DNA from: G963674835 sp963674835
GTDB lineage: Bacteria; Planctomycetota; Planctomycetia; Pirellulales; Thermoguttaceae
Assembly (NCBI GenBank): GCA_963674835.2
Contig: CAXXKC010000001.1
Span: forward strand, 806,001-870,000
Direction of reading: 5' to 3'
Length of the DNA: 64,000 bases
Of this stretch, positions 17,319 to 26,283 are shown piece by piece; within the stretch, counting starts at the first letter, position 1; the number at the start of each line of letters is the position of its first letter. The notes below the pieces were generated by a model, which saw only the letters and a program-made list of their open reading frames with translations, was not told the DNA's origin and searched no databases. The position numbers and the translations under genes are program-made.

Positions 17319-18521
17319 ATGCGAATCCTGGTTGTGCATAATCACTATGGCAACTTCGCCACCGGCGGAGAGGCTTTGGTCATGAAAGCCGAGGTGGAGC
17401 TTCTGCGGGCAAACGGGCATTGTGTCGAGACGTACGAACGTACGAACGCAGAACTGGCCCAGGCGCCGTTGCTTCGGCGGGCACGCCTTCTGGTCAAAGG
17501 TCCATCCTGGTCTCGTTCCGCCTATGCGGCGGTCGGCGAAGTGCTCGACCGGTTCCGCCCGGATCTTATGCACGTACACAACTACTGGCTCGTGCTGACG
17601 CCGGCCGTCTTCGCCGCGGCAAAGGATCGAGGTGTGGCTACCGTCCTCACACTTCATAACTATCGGCTTGCGTGTCCGGGTGGCCAGTTTCTGCGAGATG
17701 GGAAGCCGTGCGAGTTGTGTCTGGGCGGCAGCGGCGTTCGGGTGTTGCTTCATCGCTGCTATCCTGGTGGGAGCGGCGTGAAATCGCTGCTGTCGTGGCG
17801 GCTGTATCGACACACACGTCGGCGGTCGTTTCATGGCCGTGTGATCGACGCGTATGTCGCCCTGTCGGATTTCGCCCGGAAGAAATTTGCGGCGGCCGGG
17901 CTTCCCGCGGATCGCGTGTTCGTGAAGCCCAACTTCATGGCCGACCCGGGCGTGGAACCCTCGGCAGTCGGCGGTGGAACGGGGGCGGTGGCCGTTGGCC
18001 GGCTCTCGCGCGAGAAGGGATTTGCCTGCTTGGTGCAGGCATGGCGCGACGTGGACTATCCCCTGACCGTCATCGGCGACGGTCCGGAACTGTCCAGGCT
18101 CCGGAGTATAGCGCCGCCCTCGGTGCGTTTCGCAGGGGAGCTGCCGCATCGGGAGGTGCTCCGGCACGTTCGGAACGCCGCGTTGTTTGTCTTTCCGTCG
18201 GAGTGGTACGAGGGATTTCCCCTCTCGCTGATGGAGGCGATGGCGTTGGGCAGAGCCGTCGTCGCTTCGGACCTCGGTCCACGTAGCGAGATGATTTCCG
18301 ATGGCGCGACGGGATTGCTCTTCAGAGCCGGAGATTCTGACGATCTGCGCGCGAAGATTCAGGCTCTGATCGCCGACGACGAACGCCGCCGGCAGCTGGG
18401 GCGCGGCGCACGGGAGTTCTATCTGCAGAACTGGGTGCCTGAGCGGAACTACGAGATGCTCATGGACATTTACGATCGCGCGTTGGCGCGCAACCGGTGT
18501 TGCGGAGGCCCAACGTGTTGA
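17319..18521 (+). CDS. GT4-family glycosyltransferase
   Basis: A 400-residue GT-B transferase beginning MRILVVHNHYGNFATGGEAL. The middle carries a cysteine-containing segment (ACPGGQFLRDGKPCELCLGG and a later HRCYPGG) common in a GT4 subgroup. The donor site has VAVGRLSREKGFACLVQAW, FVFPSEWYEGFPLSLMEAMA and VVASDLGPRSEMI. The chosen ATG lies 13 bases after the previous stop; the open frame upstream belongs to that gene's region. It overlaps the start of the DUF362 gene by 7 bases. Confidence 0.88.
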   Translation: MRILVVHNHYGNFATGGEALVMKAEVELLRANGHCVETYERTNAELAQAPLLRRARLLVKGPSWSRSAYAAVGEVLDRFRPDLMHVHNYWLVLTPAVFAAAKDRGVATVLTLHNYRLACPGGQFLRDGKPCELCLGGSGVRVLLHRCYPGGSGVKSLLSWRLYRHTRRRSFHGRVIDAYVALSDFARKKFAAAGLPADRVFVKPNFMADPGVEPSAVGGGTGAVAVGRLSREKGFACLVQAWRDVDYPLTVIGDGPELSRLRSIAPPSVRFAGELPHREVLRHVRNAALFVFPSEWYEGFPLSLMEAMALGRAVVASDLGPRSEMISDGATGLLFRAGDSDDLRAKIQALIADDERRRQLGRGAREFYLQNWVPERNYEMLMDIYDRALARNRCCGGPTC

Positions 18522-19999
18522 AGGAAGGGCGGGCACGGAATGTGGCGATCGCGCACGCCGCGTCGCTTGGCGTCGGCGCCGCAGCTACGGACGGTCGCCC
18601 ACCGTGTCCGGAGTATCCGCTGCGCAGCGGTGCACCGGAGGCTCCCGATGAGACGTATCGAACGGTACGGGAGGCATTTCGGCTTCTCTGTCTTGATGAA
18701 GAACATCTCGGCACACCCGGCTGGAATCCGTTGGGTGAGCTAATCCGGCCCGGGGACCGCGTGCTGATCAAGCCGAACCTGATTCGTGCCGCCCACCCGG
18801 AGCGTCCGGCGGAGTGGGAGCAGCTCATTACTCATCCGTCACTGATTCGGGCCGTCGTTGCCTTCGTCTTCATCGCCCTTGAGGGCCGTGGCCGAGTGAC
18901 GATTGCCGACGGCCCGCAAACGGACTCGGACTTTGAAGAGATCTGCCGCCGTACTCATCTCGACGACATTGCGGCCCAGTTCCGCGCGTTGGGTCTCGAC
19001 GTCGTCGTGCTGGACTTGCGCCGCGAATGCTGGCTGCAGAAGGACGGTGTAACGTACCAGCGCCGAGCCCTTGCCGGAGATCCCAGCGGATACACGGAGA
19101 TCGATCTGGGTAGCAAGAGCGAATTCGAGCATGGCTACCGGCTGACGGGGCGATTCTACGGTGCCGATTACGACACGGCCGAGACCGCTCGGTATCACTC
19201 GGGTGGCCAGCATCGGTACGTGCTCTGCCGCACGGCCATGGATGCCGACGTGGTGATCAACCTGCCGAAAATGAAAACGCACAAGAAGACGGGCGTTACG
19301 CTGAGCCTGAAGAACATGGTCGGCATCAACGGCTATCGCAACTGTCTGCCCCATCATACGCTGGGGACGCCCTCCGACGGAGGCGATGAGTTTGCCGTCA
19401 GCAATCGGCGCACGCGTCTGCAAGGCCGGCTACTGTCGACAGTGAAGAAGCTCATTACGTTCCGCGGCAGCAAAGGCGGAGTCCTGGCGCGGTCCGCCTT
19501 CAAGCTTGGGCGTCGCGTGTTTGGAGGCACCGAAGAAGTGGTTCGTTCGGGCAACTGGTGGGGAAACGACACCACTTGGCGGATGGTGCTCGATTTGAAC
19601 AAGTGTTTGTTCCGTTTCACAGGCGACGGCAAAGAGCGGACCAAGCCGCTTCGCTACCTGTCGATTGTCGATGGGATGACCGCCGGAGAAGGAAATGGCC
19701 CGGTGCACGTCGATGCAAAGCCTTGCGGTCTGATCGTCTGCGGGTTCAACCCACTGGCTGTCGACGCGGTTTGCGCGGAGATTATGGGGTTTGATTCGGC
19801 GTGCATTCCCATGCTCGCGCGTGGGTTCGACGTGCAAGAGTATCCTTTGGCCGACTTTGTGGCGGAGGCGATCGAGTGTTCATCCAATCATCCGAAGTGG
19901 AGCGGGAGCTTCGCTCAGTTGCGACGGGCTCCACACATGGGTTTTCGGCCGCACTTCGGCTGGGTCGGACGAATCGAGCGCCCGCCCGCCGATAGATGA
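18515..19999 (+). CDS. DUF362 domain-containing protein
   Basis: The product (494 residues) contains the DUF362 core: GDRVLIKPNLIRAAHPE near residue 85, an ADGPQTDSDFEEI segment, VVINLPKMKTHKKTGVTLSL followed by KNMVGINGYRN, and a C-terminal ICGFNPLAVDAVCAEIMGFD block. DUF362 proteins recur in exopolysaccharide loci but have no established reaction. No ferredoxin-type Cys cluster is seen here, unlike some family members. GTG 18515 is preferred over GTG 18497 because GGAGG is six bases upstream. It overlaps the GT4 gene before it and shares ATGA with the PaaK-like gene after it. Confidence 0.8.
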   Translation: MLKEGRARNVAIAHAASLGVGAAATDGRPPCPEYPLRSGAPEAPDETYRTVREAFRLLCLDEEHLGTPGWNPLGELIRPGDRVLIKPNLIRAAHPERPAEWEQLITHPSLIRAVVAFVFIALEGRGRVTIADGPQTDSDFEEICRRTHLDDIAAQFRALGLDVVVLDLRRECWLQKDGVTYQRRALAGDPSGYTEIDLGSKSEFEHGYRLTGRFYGADYDTAETARYHSGGQHRYVLCRTAMDADVVINLPKMKTHKKTGVTLSLKNMVGINGYRNCLPHHTLGTPSDGGDEFAVSNRRTRLQGRLLSTVKKLITFRGSKGGVLARSAFKLGRRVFGGTEEVVRSGNWWGNDTTWRMVLDLNKCLFRFTGDGKERTKPLRYLSIVDGMTAGEGNGPVHVDAKPCGLIVCGFNPLAVDAVCAEIMGFDSACIPMLARGFDVQEYPLADFVAEAIECSSNHPKWSGSFAQLRRAPHMGFRPHFGWVGRIERPPADR

Positions 20000-21414
20000 C
20001 TTCGCACATGAATTCGACCGACGTTTACCTCCGATCGCCATCCTGGGTGCAGAGCTTGCTTTGCAGCGCGTACGGAATGCACCTTATCCGCAGGCGGTAC
20101 AACCGGTCGTACCGGATGCTGGAAGCCGCGGTGTGCTCGCGCGAGAGTTGGTCGCCGCAACAGGTTCGTGCGTTTCAATCGGAACGTTTGCAGCAGGTCG
20201 TGCAACACGCGGCAGCAACGGTGCCGTATTACCGGAAGGTCTTCGCGGAACTTCGAATTGCCCCGGAGGAGATTCGCGAGGTGGGCGACCTGCGGCGGCT
20301 TCCACTCCTCGACAAGGGAATCGTGCAGCAGCACCACGACGCGTTCGTCAGCGAGCGTATTTCGTCGATGAAACACTCGACAGTCCACACGTCGGGCACG
20401 ACCGGCGCGGGACTTGTCTTTCCGTTCACAATCGAGGCCGAGCAGGCGCAGTGGGCCGCGTGGTGGCGATATCGGAGACGGTTCGGCGTCACTCACGGCA
20501 CGTGGTACGCCCACTTCTATGGGAAGTCGGTGGTGCCTCTCGGCCAGAAGCGACCTCCGTTCTGGCGGGTGAATTGGCCGGGACGGCAGATTCTCTTCAG
20601 TGCATATCATATGACGCCCGAGTGGTTGCCCTCGTACGTTGCCGAGCTTAACCGACGACGACCGCCGTGGATCCAGGGCTATCCGTCGTTGCTGGCCGTC
20701 CTGGCTAGCTTCATGCTCGATCGCGGGCTGGAGCTGGAGTACACACCACGATTCGTCGCGGTCGGGGCGGAAACGCTCTTGCCCCAACAGAAAGCGATCA
20801 TCGAGGATGCCCTCGGCGCCCCGTGCCGGCAGCACTATGGGATGACCGAGGGCGTAGCGAACATCTCCGAATGCCCGTGCGGGAATCTGCACGTCGACGA
20901 GGACTACGCGGTCGTGGAATTTCTTCCGGCCGGGGACGGCGTTTATGAGGTCGTCGGGACCTCGCTCACGAACGATGCGTTTCCGCTGATCCGATACCGC
21001 GCGGGCGACATGGTCGAGTTGGACGACACCGAACCGAAGTGCCCATGCGGTCGGCCGGGGCGGCTGGTTCGGTCCATCGACGGCCGCATTGAGGATTATG
21101 TGGTCACGCCCGACGGACGGCGCATCGGCCGCTGCGACCACATCTTCAAGGACATGGTCAACGTCAAGGAGTGCCAAATCTATCAGGAGGACCCCGGCAC
21201 GGTCGTCTTCCGGGTCGTTCGGGGATCGCGATACACGGAGACCGACGCTCGCAAGCTCCTTTCGGAGGCCCGCGCCCGTCTGGGAACAGAGATTCACATT
21301 CAGGTCGACTACGTCGACGCGGTTGAGAGAACCGCGCGGGGCAAGCTGCGCTTTGTCGTATCGCGAATCCCCGGTGCGCGAATCGAGGCCGCCACACCCG
21401 TGAACAACGTATGA
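19996..21414 (+). CDS. PaaK/CapK-like adenylate-forming enzyme (phenylacetate-CoA ligase family)
   Basis: ANL-superfamily enzyme of 472 residues: the ATP-binding P-loop HTSGTTGAGLVFPF near residue 134, HYGMTEGVANISECPCG near 280, and the hinge region RYRAGDMVELDD followed by CPCGRPGRLVRSIDGRIED. Relatives (CapK-like) occur in capsule loci and are thought to activate an acyl or aryl acid, but substrates are mostly unknown. Two CxCG pairs resemble those found in other CapK-like proteins and might bind metal (inference). It is joined by ATGA overlaps to DUF362 upstream and the two-domain oxidoreductase downstream, suggesting equimolar expression. Confidence 0.82.
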   Translation: MTSHMNSTDVYLRSPSWVQSLLCSAYGMHLIRRRYNRSYRMLEAAVCSRESWSPQQVRAFQSERLQQVVQHAAATVPYYRKVFAELRIAPEEIREVGDLRRLPLLDKGIVQQHHDAFVSERISSMKHSTVHTSGTTGAGLVFPFTIEAEQAQWAAWWRYRRRFGVTHGTWYAHFYGKSVVPLGQKRPPFWRVNWPGRQILFSAYHMTPEWLPSYVAELNRRRPPWIQGYPSLLAVLASFMLDRGLELEYTPRFVAVGAETLLPQQKAIIEDALGAPCRQHYGMTEGVANISECPCGNLHVDEDYAVVEFLPAGDGVYEVVGTSLTNDAFPLIRYRAGDMVELDDTEPKCPCGRPGRLVRSIDGRIEDYVVTPDGRRIGRCDHIFKDMVNVKECQIYQEDPGTVVFRVVRGSRYTETDARKLLSEARARLGTEIHIQVDYVDAVERTARGKLRFVVSRIPGARIEAATPVNNV

Positions 21415-23549
21415 AACAGCTTACTCAGAAACTCAGCTCCGGTGACATGTGCGTTCAGGAAGTACCCTTGCCCTCGGTATCTAGCGGCACCATGCTCGTG
21501 CGGAACCACTTCTCGTTAATCAGCGCGGGCACGGAGGCGTCGACCGTCAAGACGGCTCGCAAGAGCTTGCTGGGCAAGGCGAAGGAACGGCCCGCCCAGG
21601 TGCGGCAGGTCCTTGAAGTCCTGAAGCGACAGGGGCCCGTGCAGACGTTTCGCGCGGTGATGAAGAAGCTCGATGCTTATTCACCGCTGGGCTACAGCTC
21701 GGCGGGAGAGGTGATTGAGATCGCATCGGATGTGACGGAATTCCAGGTCGGCGATCACGTGGCCTGTGCGGGTGCGGGCTATGCCAACCATGCCGAGGTG
21801 GTCGCCGTTCCCGTGAACCTCTGCGTGAAGCTGCCCCAGGGAGCCGACTTGAAGGCGGCCAGTTACAACACAGTGGGCGCGATTGCTCTGCAGGGCATCC
21901 GGCAAGCGGACTTGCGGCTCGGCGAAACCTGTGCGGTCATCGGACTCGGCCTGATCGGGCAGTTGACCTGCCTGATGCTGCGCGCCAGTGGAGTGCGCGT
22001 GTTTGGCATCGATGTCGACGCGGCGGCTGTCCAATCTGCCAGGCAGCATTGTTGCGACGCGGCATGGCTGCGGACTGAGCCGGGCGCGGCCGAAGAACTC
22101 TTCAGGCTCAGCGATGGGCTCGGCGCCGATGCGGTGATTATCACCGCGGCCAGCTCGAGCGATGATCCGATCAATTTTGCAGGCGAACTGGCACGGAAGA
22201 AGGGCCGTGTGATCGTCGTGGGGGCCGTGCCAACCGGTTTCGAACGAGACACCTACTACAAAAAGGAACTCGACCTTCGCATGTCGTGCTCGTACGGGCC
22301 GGGCCGTTACGACCTGGCCTACGAAAAGAAAGGGATCGACTATCCGCCGGCGTACGTTCGCTGGACGGAGAAGCGGAACATGCAGGCTTTCCAGCACCTG
22401 TTGCACAGCAAACGCATCGACGTCAATTACCTGACCACCCATTGCGTCGCACTCGACGACGCGCCCAAGGCTTATGAGATGATCCTCACTCGGTCCGAGC
22501 CATTCTTGGGCATTGTGCTCAGCTACGACGTCGCGAAGCCGCTAGTGCGGCAGCCGGTCGCAATCCGAGCGACGTGCCCGGGCGGTGGTGTGGGCATCGG
22601 GTTCATCGGGGCGGGAAGCTACGCCCAGGGGAACCTGTTGCCGCATATTTCCCGGAACGACCCGCAGGTCGTCTGCCGTGGCGTGATGACCAACTCAGGC
22701 ACGACCTCGAAGCGAGTCGCGGAACGTTTTGGGTTCGAGTTCTGCACGTCGGACGCCGACGACCTTTTGGGCAGCGAGTCTGTGAATACCGTGTTCATCG
22801 CCACGCGGCACGATTCGCACGCGCAGTACGTTCTTCGAGCCCTGCGCGCGGGGAAGCACGTGTTCGTGGAAAAGCCGCTTTGCTTGACCGCCGGTGAGTT
22901 GCGCGAGATTACAAACGTCCACAGCGCCCACGCGGCTCAGCAACTGATGGTCGGTTTCAATCGGCGATTTGCACCCCATGCGGTGGCATTGAAGCGTCGG
23001 CTGGGCGACGCGCCGATGTCGATGCTGTACCGAATCAACGCGGGCGCGATTCCCAAGGACTCGTGGATTCAGGATCCGAAGCTGGGAGGCGGCCGCATCC
23101 TGGGCGAAGTGTGTCACTTCGTCGACTTCCTCACGTTTCTGTGTGGGGCAATGCCGGTGAGCGTGTTCGCTGCCGCTCTGCCCGACCCGCAAGGGCTGAA
23201 CGACACGGTCAACGTGAGCCTGACGTTCGCCGACGGCTCGATCGGTACGATCTCGTACATGGCCAACGGATCGAAGGAGCTCCCGAAGGAATATGTGGAG
23301 GTGTATCAGGCGGGCATGACCGCAGTGCTGCGCGACTTCAAACACCTGGAGATCTACGCCCGAGGAAAGCTGGCCAAGCAGCGCCTGCTGAGCCAAGACA
23401 AGGGGCAGGCGGCGATGGTCCGCGCCCTGTTGGATCGCATCAAGCAGGGGGGCGATCCGCTCATTCCACCGGAGGACGTCTTTACCGTGACACGGGCGAC
23501 GCTCGCCGCCGTAGATTCGCTGCGCAGCGGAGGAGTGGTTCGTATCTGA
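21411..23549 (+). CDS. two-domain oxidoreductase: zinc-type alcohol dehydrogenase fused to Gfo/Idh/MocA
   Basis: A 712-residue fusion. Residues 1-380 resemble a medium-chain dehydrogenase, with GYSSAGEVIEIASDVTEFQV, CAGAGYANHAEVV and the Rossmann strand GLGLIGQLTCLMLRASGVRV. Residues 385-712 form a Gfo/Idh/MocA NAD(P)-binding unit, with GIGFIGAGSYAQGNLLPHI and the catalytic-region motif HVFVEKPLCLTAGEL. Such bi-domain proteins are typical of exopolysaccharide loci beside heparinase-like genes. They are presumed to oxidise or epimerise a sugar nucleotide or glycan, without a proven reaction. The full cysteine set of a catalytic-zinc ADH is not obvious. It starts inside the previous stop (ATGA) and ends sharing TGATG with the lyase gene. 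Confidence 0.87.
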   Translation: MKQLTQKLSSGDMCVQEVPLPSVSSGTMLVRNHFSLISAGTEASTVKTARKSLLGKAKERPAQVRQVLEVLKRQGPVQTFRAVMKKLDAYSPLGYSSAGEVIEIASDVTEFQVGDHVACAGAGYANHAEVVAVPVNLCVKLPQGADLKAASYNTVGAIALQGIRQADLRLGETCAVIGLGLIGQLTCLMLRASGVRVFGIDVDAAAVQSARQHCCDAAWLRTEPGAAEELFRLSDGLGADAVIITAASSSDDPINFAGELARKKGRVIVVGAVPTGFERDTYYKKELDLRMSCSYGPGRYDLAYEKKGIDYPPAYVRWTEKRNMQAFQHLLHSKRIDVNYLTTHCVALDDAPKAYEMILTRSEPFLGIVLSYDVAKPLVRQPVAIRATCPGGGVGIGFIGAGSYAQGNLLPHISRNDPQVVCRGVMTNSGTTSKRVAERFGFEFCTSDADDLLGSESVNTVFIATRHDSHAQYVLRALRAGKHVFVEKPLCLTAGELREITNVHSAHAAQQLMVGFNRRFAPHAVALKRRLGDAPMSMLYRINAGAIPKDSWIQDPKLGGGRILGEVCHFVDFLTFLCGAMPVSVFAAALPDPQGLNDTVNVSLTFADGSIGTISYMANGSKELPKEYVEVYQAGMTAVLRDFKHLEIYARGKLAKQRLLSQDKGQAAMVRALLDRIKQGGDPLIPPEDVFTVTRATLAAVDSLRSGGVVRI

Positions 23550-25528
23550 TGCCATCGGCACGCTGGTATCTGCAACGGCTGTCGGTCATGTCGCCCGGCG
23601 AAATTCCGCATCGGGCATGGCGCACACTGCGCACCCGGCTCGAGGCGCGGCGCCCCTGGCCAGCGGCGGACGACCTCTCGCCTGACGAAGTGTGCGGCGC
23701 TCGTGTTTCGACAGACCTGCTGCGAGACCTCGGGCGACGGTTCCCGCCACGGCCGAGTCGAGCGGAGTTGGACGGTTGGCCGCAAGAGGATCGCGAACGC
23801 TGTTTGGCGGACGCGGAGAAGTACCTGAACCATCAGCTTCCGCTGTTTGCCCTGCGCGACAAGCCGCTTGGAACCCAGATCGATTTCAACCGGGACTATT
23901 CGACGAACACGACGATCGGCCTGGAGCCGGCGGGTCGCATCGACTACCGCGATGTGCGGGTGGTGGGCGACGTGAAGTACGTGTGGGAATTGGGGCGGAT
24001 GCAGCCCCTGGTGCGTCTTGCCCAGGCTTGGCGATACTGTGGCGACGATCGTTACGCGGAGGAGATCACGGCCCAAATCAGCGCCTTCACCGAACAGTGC
24101 CCCTACATGCAGGGCGTTCAGTGGGTCAGTCCCATGGAGGCCGCCCTACGGCTCATCAGTTGGACATGGGCCGTGCATCTGATCGGCGACTGGTCGGGAA
24201 TTGAGGACGCGTTTCTCGGACGGTTGCTCACCTCGATTCATCGACACCTCTCGTTCATCGACCGCACCTACTCGCGATTCAGCTCGGCGAACAATCATTT
24301 GATCGCCGAGGCCGCGGGGGCTTACGTGGCGGCGTCGTACTGGGACTGTCTGAACGGAAGCCGCGGATGGCACGAGCGGGCGAGGCGTCATCTTCTGCGA
24401 GAGTGCCTTCGCCAGAATTGGCCGGACGGGGTCAACAAGGAGCAGGCTTTCGGGTATCAGTTCTTCGTTTGGGACCTGCTGGTAATTGCCGCCCTGTCGG
24501 GCCGCGCCGCCGGCGATGAATTCCCGGCGGCGTATTGGGATCGTCTGGAACGCATGGTCGAGTTCATGGCGTGGGTGAACGACAGGGAAGGCCACACGCC
24601 CGACGTGGGCGACCGCGACGACGGCATCGTCGTGGATCTGGGGCAGGATCGAGCACGTCCAGTCATGGCATCACTGGGCGTTGCCGCGTCGGTCTTCCAT
24701 CGCGACGATTTCCGCACGTGGGCCCGGCAGGAAGGCGCGCGGGCGGCACGATGGCTTGTCAATTCGACGCACGTTCAGGACGACGCACCTCGGCCCACAA
24801 CCACAGCGCCAAGGCCAAGCCGGTGGTTTCCAGACGGGGGCTATTATGTGTTTCGCGATGCGAGCGCTACGACGACCGAGGCGCTACTGCTGTTCGACGT
24901 GGGGCCGCTGGGATGGCCGGCCACCGCAGCGCACGCCCACGCCGACGCGCTCAGCATCGTACTGAGCCTAGGCGGCGAGTGCGTGCTCGTCGATCCGGGG
25001 ACCTTCAGCTATCAAGACACGCCGCGCCGCCGGTCCGATCGCGGGACTGCCCGACATAATACGCTCAGTTTCGCTGGCGACGACCAAGCCGAGTATCTCA
25101 ACCGATTCTTCTGGGGCAGGCGACCGAAAGTCGCCATGATGCGTGAAGATACGAACGGCACCGACGCGAGCTTCGCGGCGCAGGTGCGATGGTGGACCGG
25201 TGCGATGCATCGCCGACGCGTCGATTGGATGGCCGCCGCGGGCAGGATCATCATCACCGACTCGTGGCGGGGATCTGAGCCGCCGGCGATCTACTTCTGC
25301 GTGGCGCCGGGGTTGCGTGTCGAGGTGGCCAGCGGCGGTGTCGTGATCCGTGGCCAGCGTTGCGAAGTGCGCCTTGTCAATTCGTCGGGCACTCCGCGTG
25401 TCAAGCCCACGAAAGTGTCCCGGCGGTGCTATGTGGACGAGGATGCACTGAGCGTTTGTTTTCAGATGGCCGAGGTGTCCGGCCAGACAACAACCGAAAT
25501 CTCATGGACGTTTGAACACGATGAGTAG
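23549..25528 (+). CDS. heparinase II/III family (alginate lyase-like) protein
   Basis: The protein (659 residues) has an N-terminal alpha/alpha toroid, containing SANNHLIAEAAGAYVAASYW and QFFVWDLLVIAAL, and a C-terminal beta-sandwich with the family motif HAHADALSIVLSLGGE followed by VDPGTFSYQ and ARHNTLSF. These supply the Asn/Tyr/His residues of heparinase II/III-type lyases, which cleave uronic acid-containing glycans by beta-elimination. No signal peptide is evident at MPSARWYLQRLSVM, so location is uncertain. ATG 23549 overlaps the preceding stop; the longer open frame upstream lies inside the oxidoreductase gene. It may trim or edit the locus's own polymer, its products fitting the GH105-type hydrolase at 10118. 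Confidence 0.85.
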   Translation: MPSARWYLQRLSVMSPGEIPHRAWRTLRTRLEARRPWPAADDLSPDEVCGARVSTDLLRDLGRRFPPRPSRAELDGWPQEDRERCLADAEKYLNHQLPLFALRDKPLGTQIDFNRDYSTNTTIGLEPAGRIDYRDVRVVGDVKYVWELGRMQPLVRLAQAWRYCGDDRYAEEITAQISAFTEQCPYMQGVQWVSPMEAALRLISWTWAVHLIGDWSGIEDAFLGRLLTSIHRHLSFIDRTYSRFSSANNHLIAEAAGAYVAASYWDCLNGSRGWHERARRHLLRECLRQNWPDGVNKEQAFGYQFFVWDLLVIAALSGRAAGDEFPAAYWDRLERMVEFMAWVNDREGHTPDVGDRDDGIVVDLGQDRARPVMASLGVAASVFHRDDFRTWARQEGARAARWLVNSTHVQDDAPRPTTTAPRPSRWFPDGGYYVFRDASATTTEALLLFDVGPLGWPATAAHAHADALSIVLSLGGECVLVDPGTFSYQDTPRRRSDRGTARHNTLSFAGDDQAEYLNRFFWGRRPKVAMMREDTNGTDASFAAQVRWWTGAMHRRRVDWMAAAGRIIITDSWRGSEPPAIYFCVAPGLRVEVASGGVVIRGQRCEVRLVNSSGTPRVKPTKVSRRCYVDEDALSVCFQMAEVSGQTTTEISWTFEHDE

Positions 25529-26273
25529 TATTCAGCGAATTCGCGTGCTTGACGCGCCCGTCGACGTGATCGACATGGATCGAGCGTTGGAGTTCGTCGA
25601 TCAGACGGTGCAGGCGGGCCAGCCCGGCAACTACATTCTGGCGATGAACCCGGAGAAGACCTTTGCACTGAAGAAGGACGCCGAGTTCGATGCGTTCCTC
25701 GAGAACGCATCGTTGCTTCTGCCCGACGGCATAGGCATCGTGCTGGCCGCTCGCTTGTTGCACGGGGCCCGTATGGGACGCGTCGCGGGGGCCGACCTGA
25801 TGCAGGAGATGTGCCGACATGCGGCCGAGAAAGGCCATCGGATCTTCATTTACGGTGCCCAGGAGGACGTGAGCCGGCTGGCAGCGGCGAGGTTGCTTCA
25901 GCGGTATCCGGGCCTTCAGATCGCTGGCCGGGCCCATGGCTACATTCCGGTCGGTGACATGGAGGATCTGGTCGATCGGATTAACGAGTCCAGGGCCGAC
26001 ATTCTCTTCGTAGCCCTGGGAAGTCCGCGCCAGGAACACTGGATGCGAGAGTATGGGCCGGGGCTGAAGGCGCCCTTGTGTCTTGGGATCGGCGGCACGC
26101 TCGACACGATCGCGGGCAGAGTGCGTCGAGCGCCGCTGGTCTTCCGCCGGCTGGGAATGGAGTGGTTCTTCCGGCTTCTCTGCCAACCGAGCCGCATCGG
26201 TCGCCAGCGCCGGCTTCCGGTTTTTGCTTGGGCCGTGTTCCGCGAACGCCTCCGCAGGAAGAAGCCCCGATAG
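25521..26273 (+). CDS. WecG/TagA/CpsF-family glycosyltransferase (GT26)
   Basis: A 250-residue GT26 enzyme. Markers are NYILAMNPEKTFALKKD, the catalytic LLLPDGIGIVLAARLLHG segment, IFIYGAQEDV, FVALGSPRQEHWM and LGIGGTLDTIAG. Family members add ManNAc or ManNAcA (WecG, TagA) to GlcNAc-PP-undecaprenol. The C-terminal basic, hydrophobic tail (GMEWFFRLLCQPSRIGRQRR) is the usual membrane-association element. ATG 25521 overlaps the lyase gene by 8 bases; a TTG at 25512 would add three residues. It is the last gene of the locus and ends 10 bases from the convergent efflux operon. Confidence 0.9.
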   Translation: MSSIQRIRVLDAPVDVIDMDRALEFVDQTVQAGQPGNYILAMNPEKTFALKKDAEFDAFLENASLLLPDGIGIVLAARLLHGARMGRVAGADLMQEMCRHAAEKGHRIFIYGAQEDVSRLAAARLLQRYPGLQIAGRAHGYIPVGDMEDLVDRINESRADILFVALGSPRQEHWMREYGPGLKAPLCLGIGGTLDTIAGRVRRAPLVFRRLGMEWFFRLLCQPSRIGRQRRLPVFAWAVFRERLRRKKPR

Positions 26274-26283
26274 CCGCCCGGTC

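Noticed and set aside
19791..20651. 286-codon + frame overlapping the PaaK-like gene
   Set aside because: Out of frame with the ANL-family motifs and rich in Arg, Ala and Gly as expected for a shifted frame.
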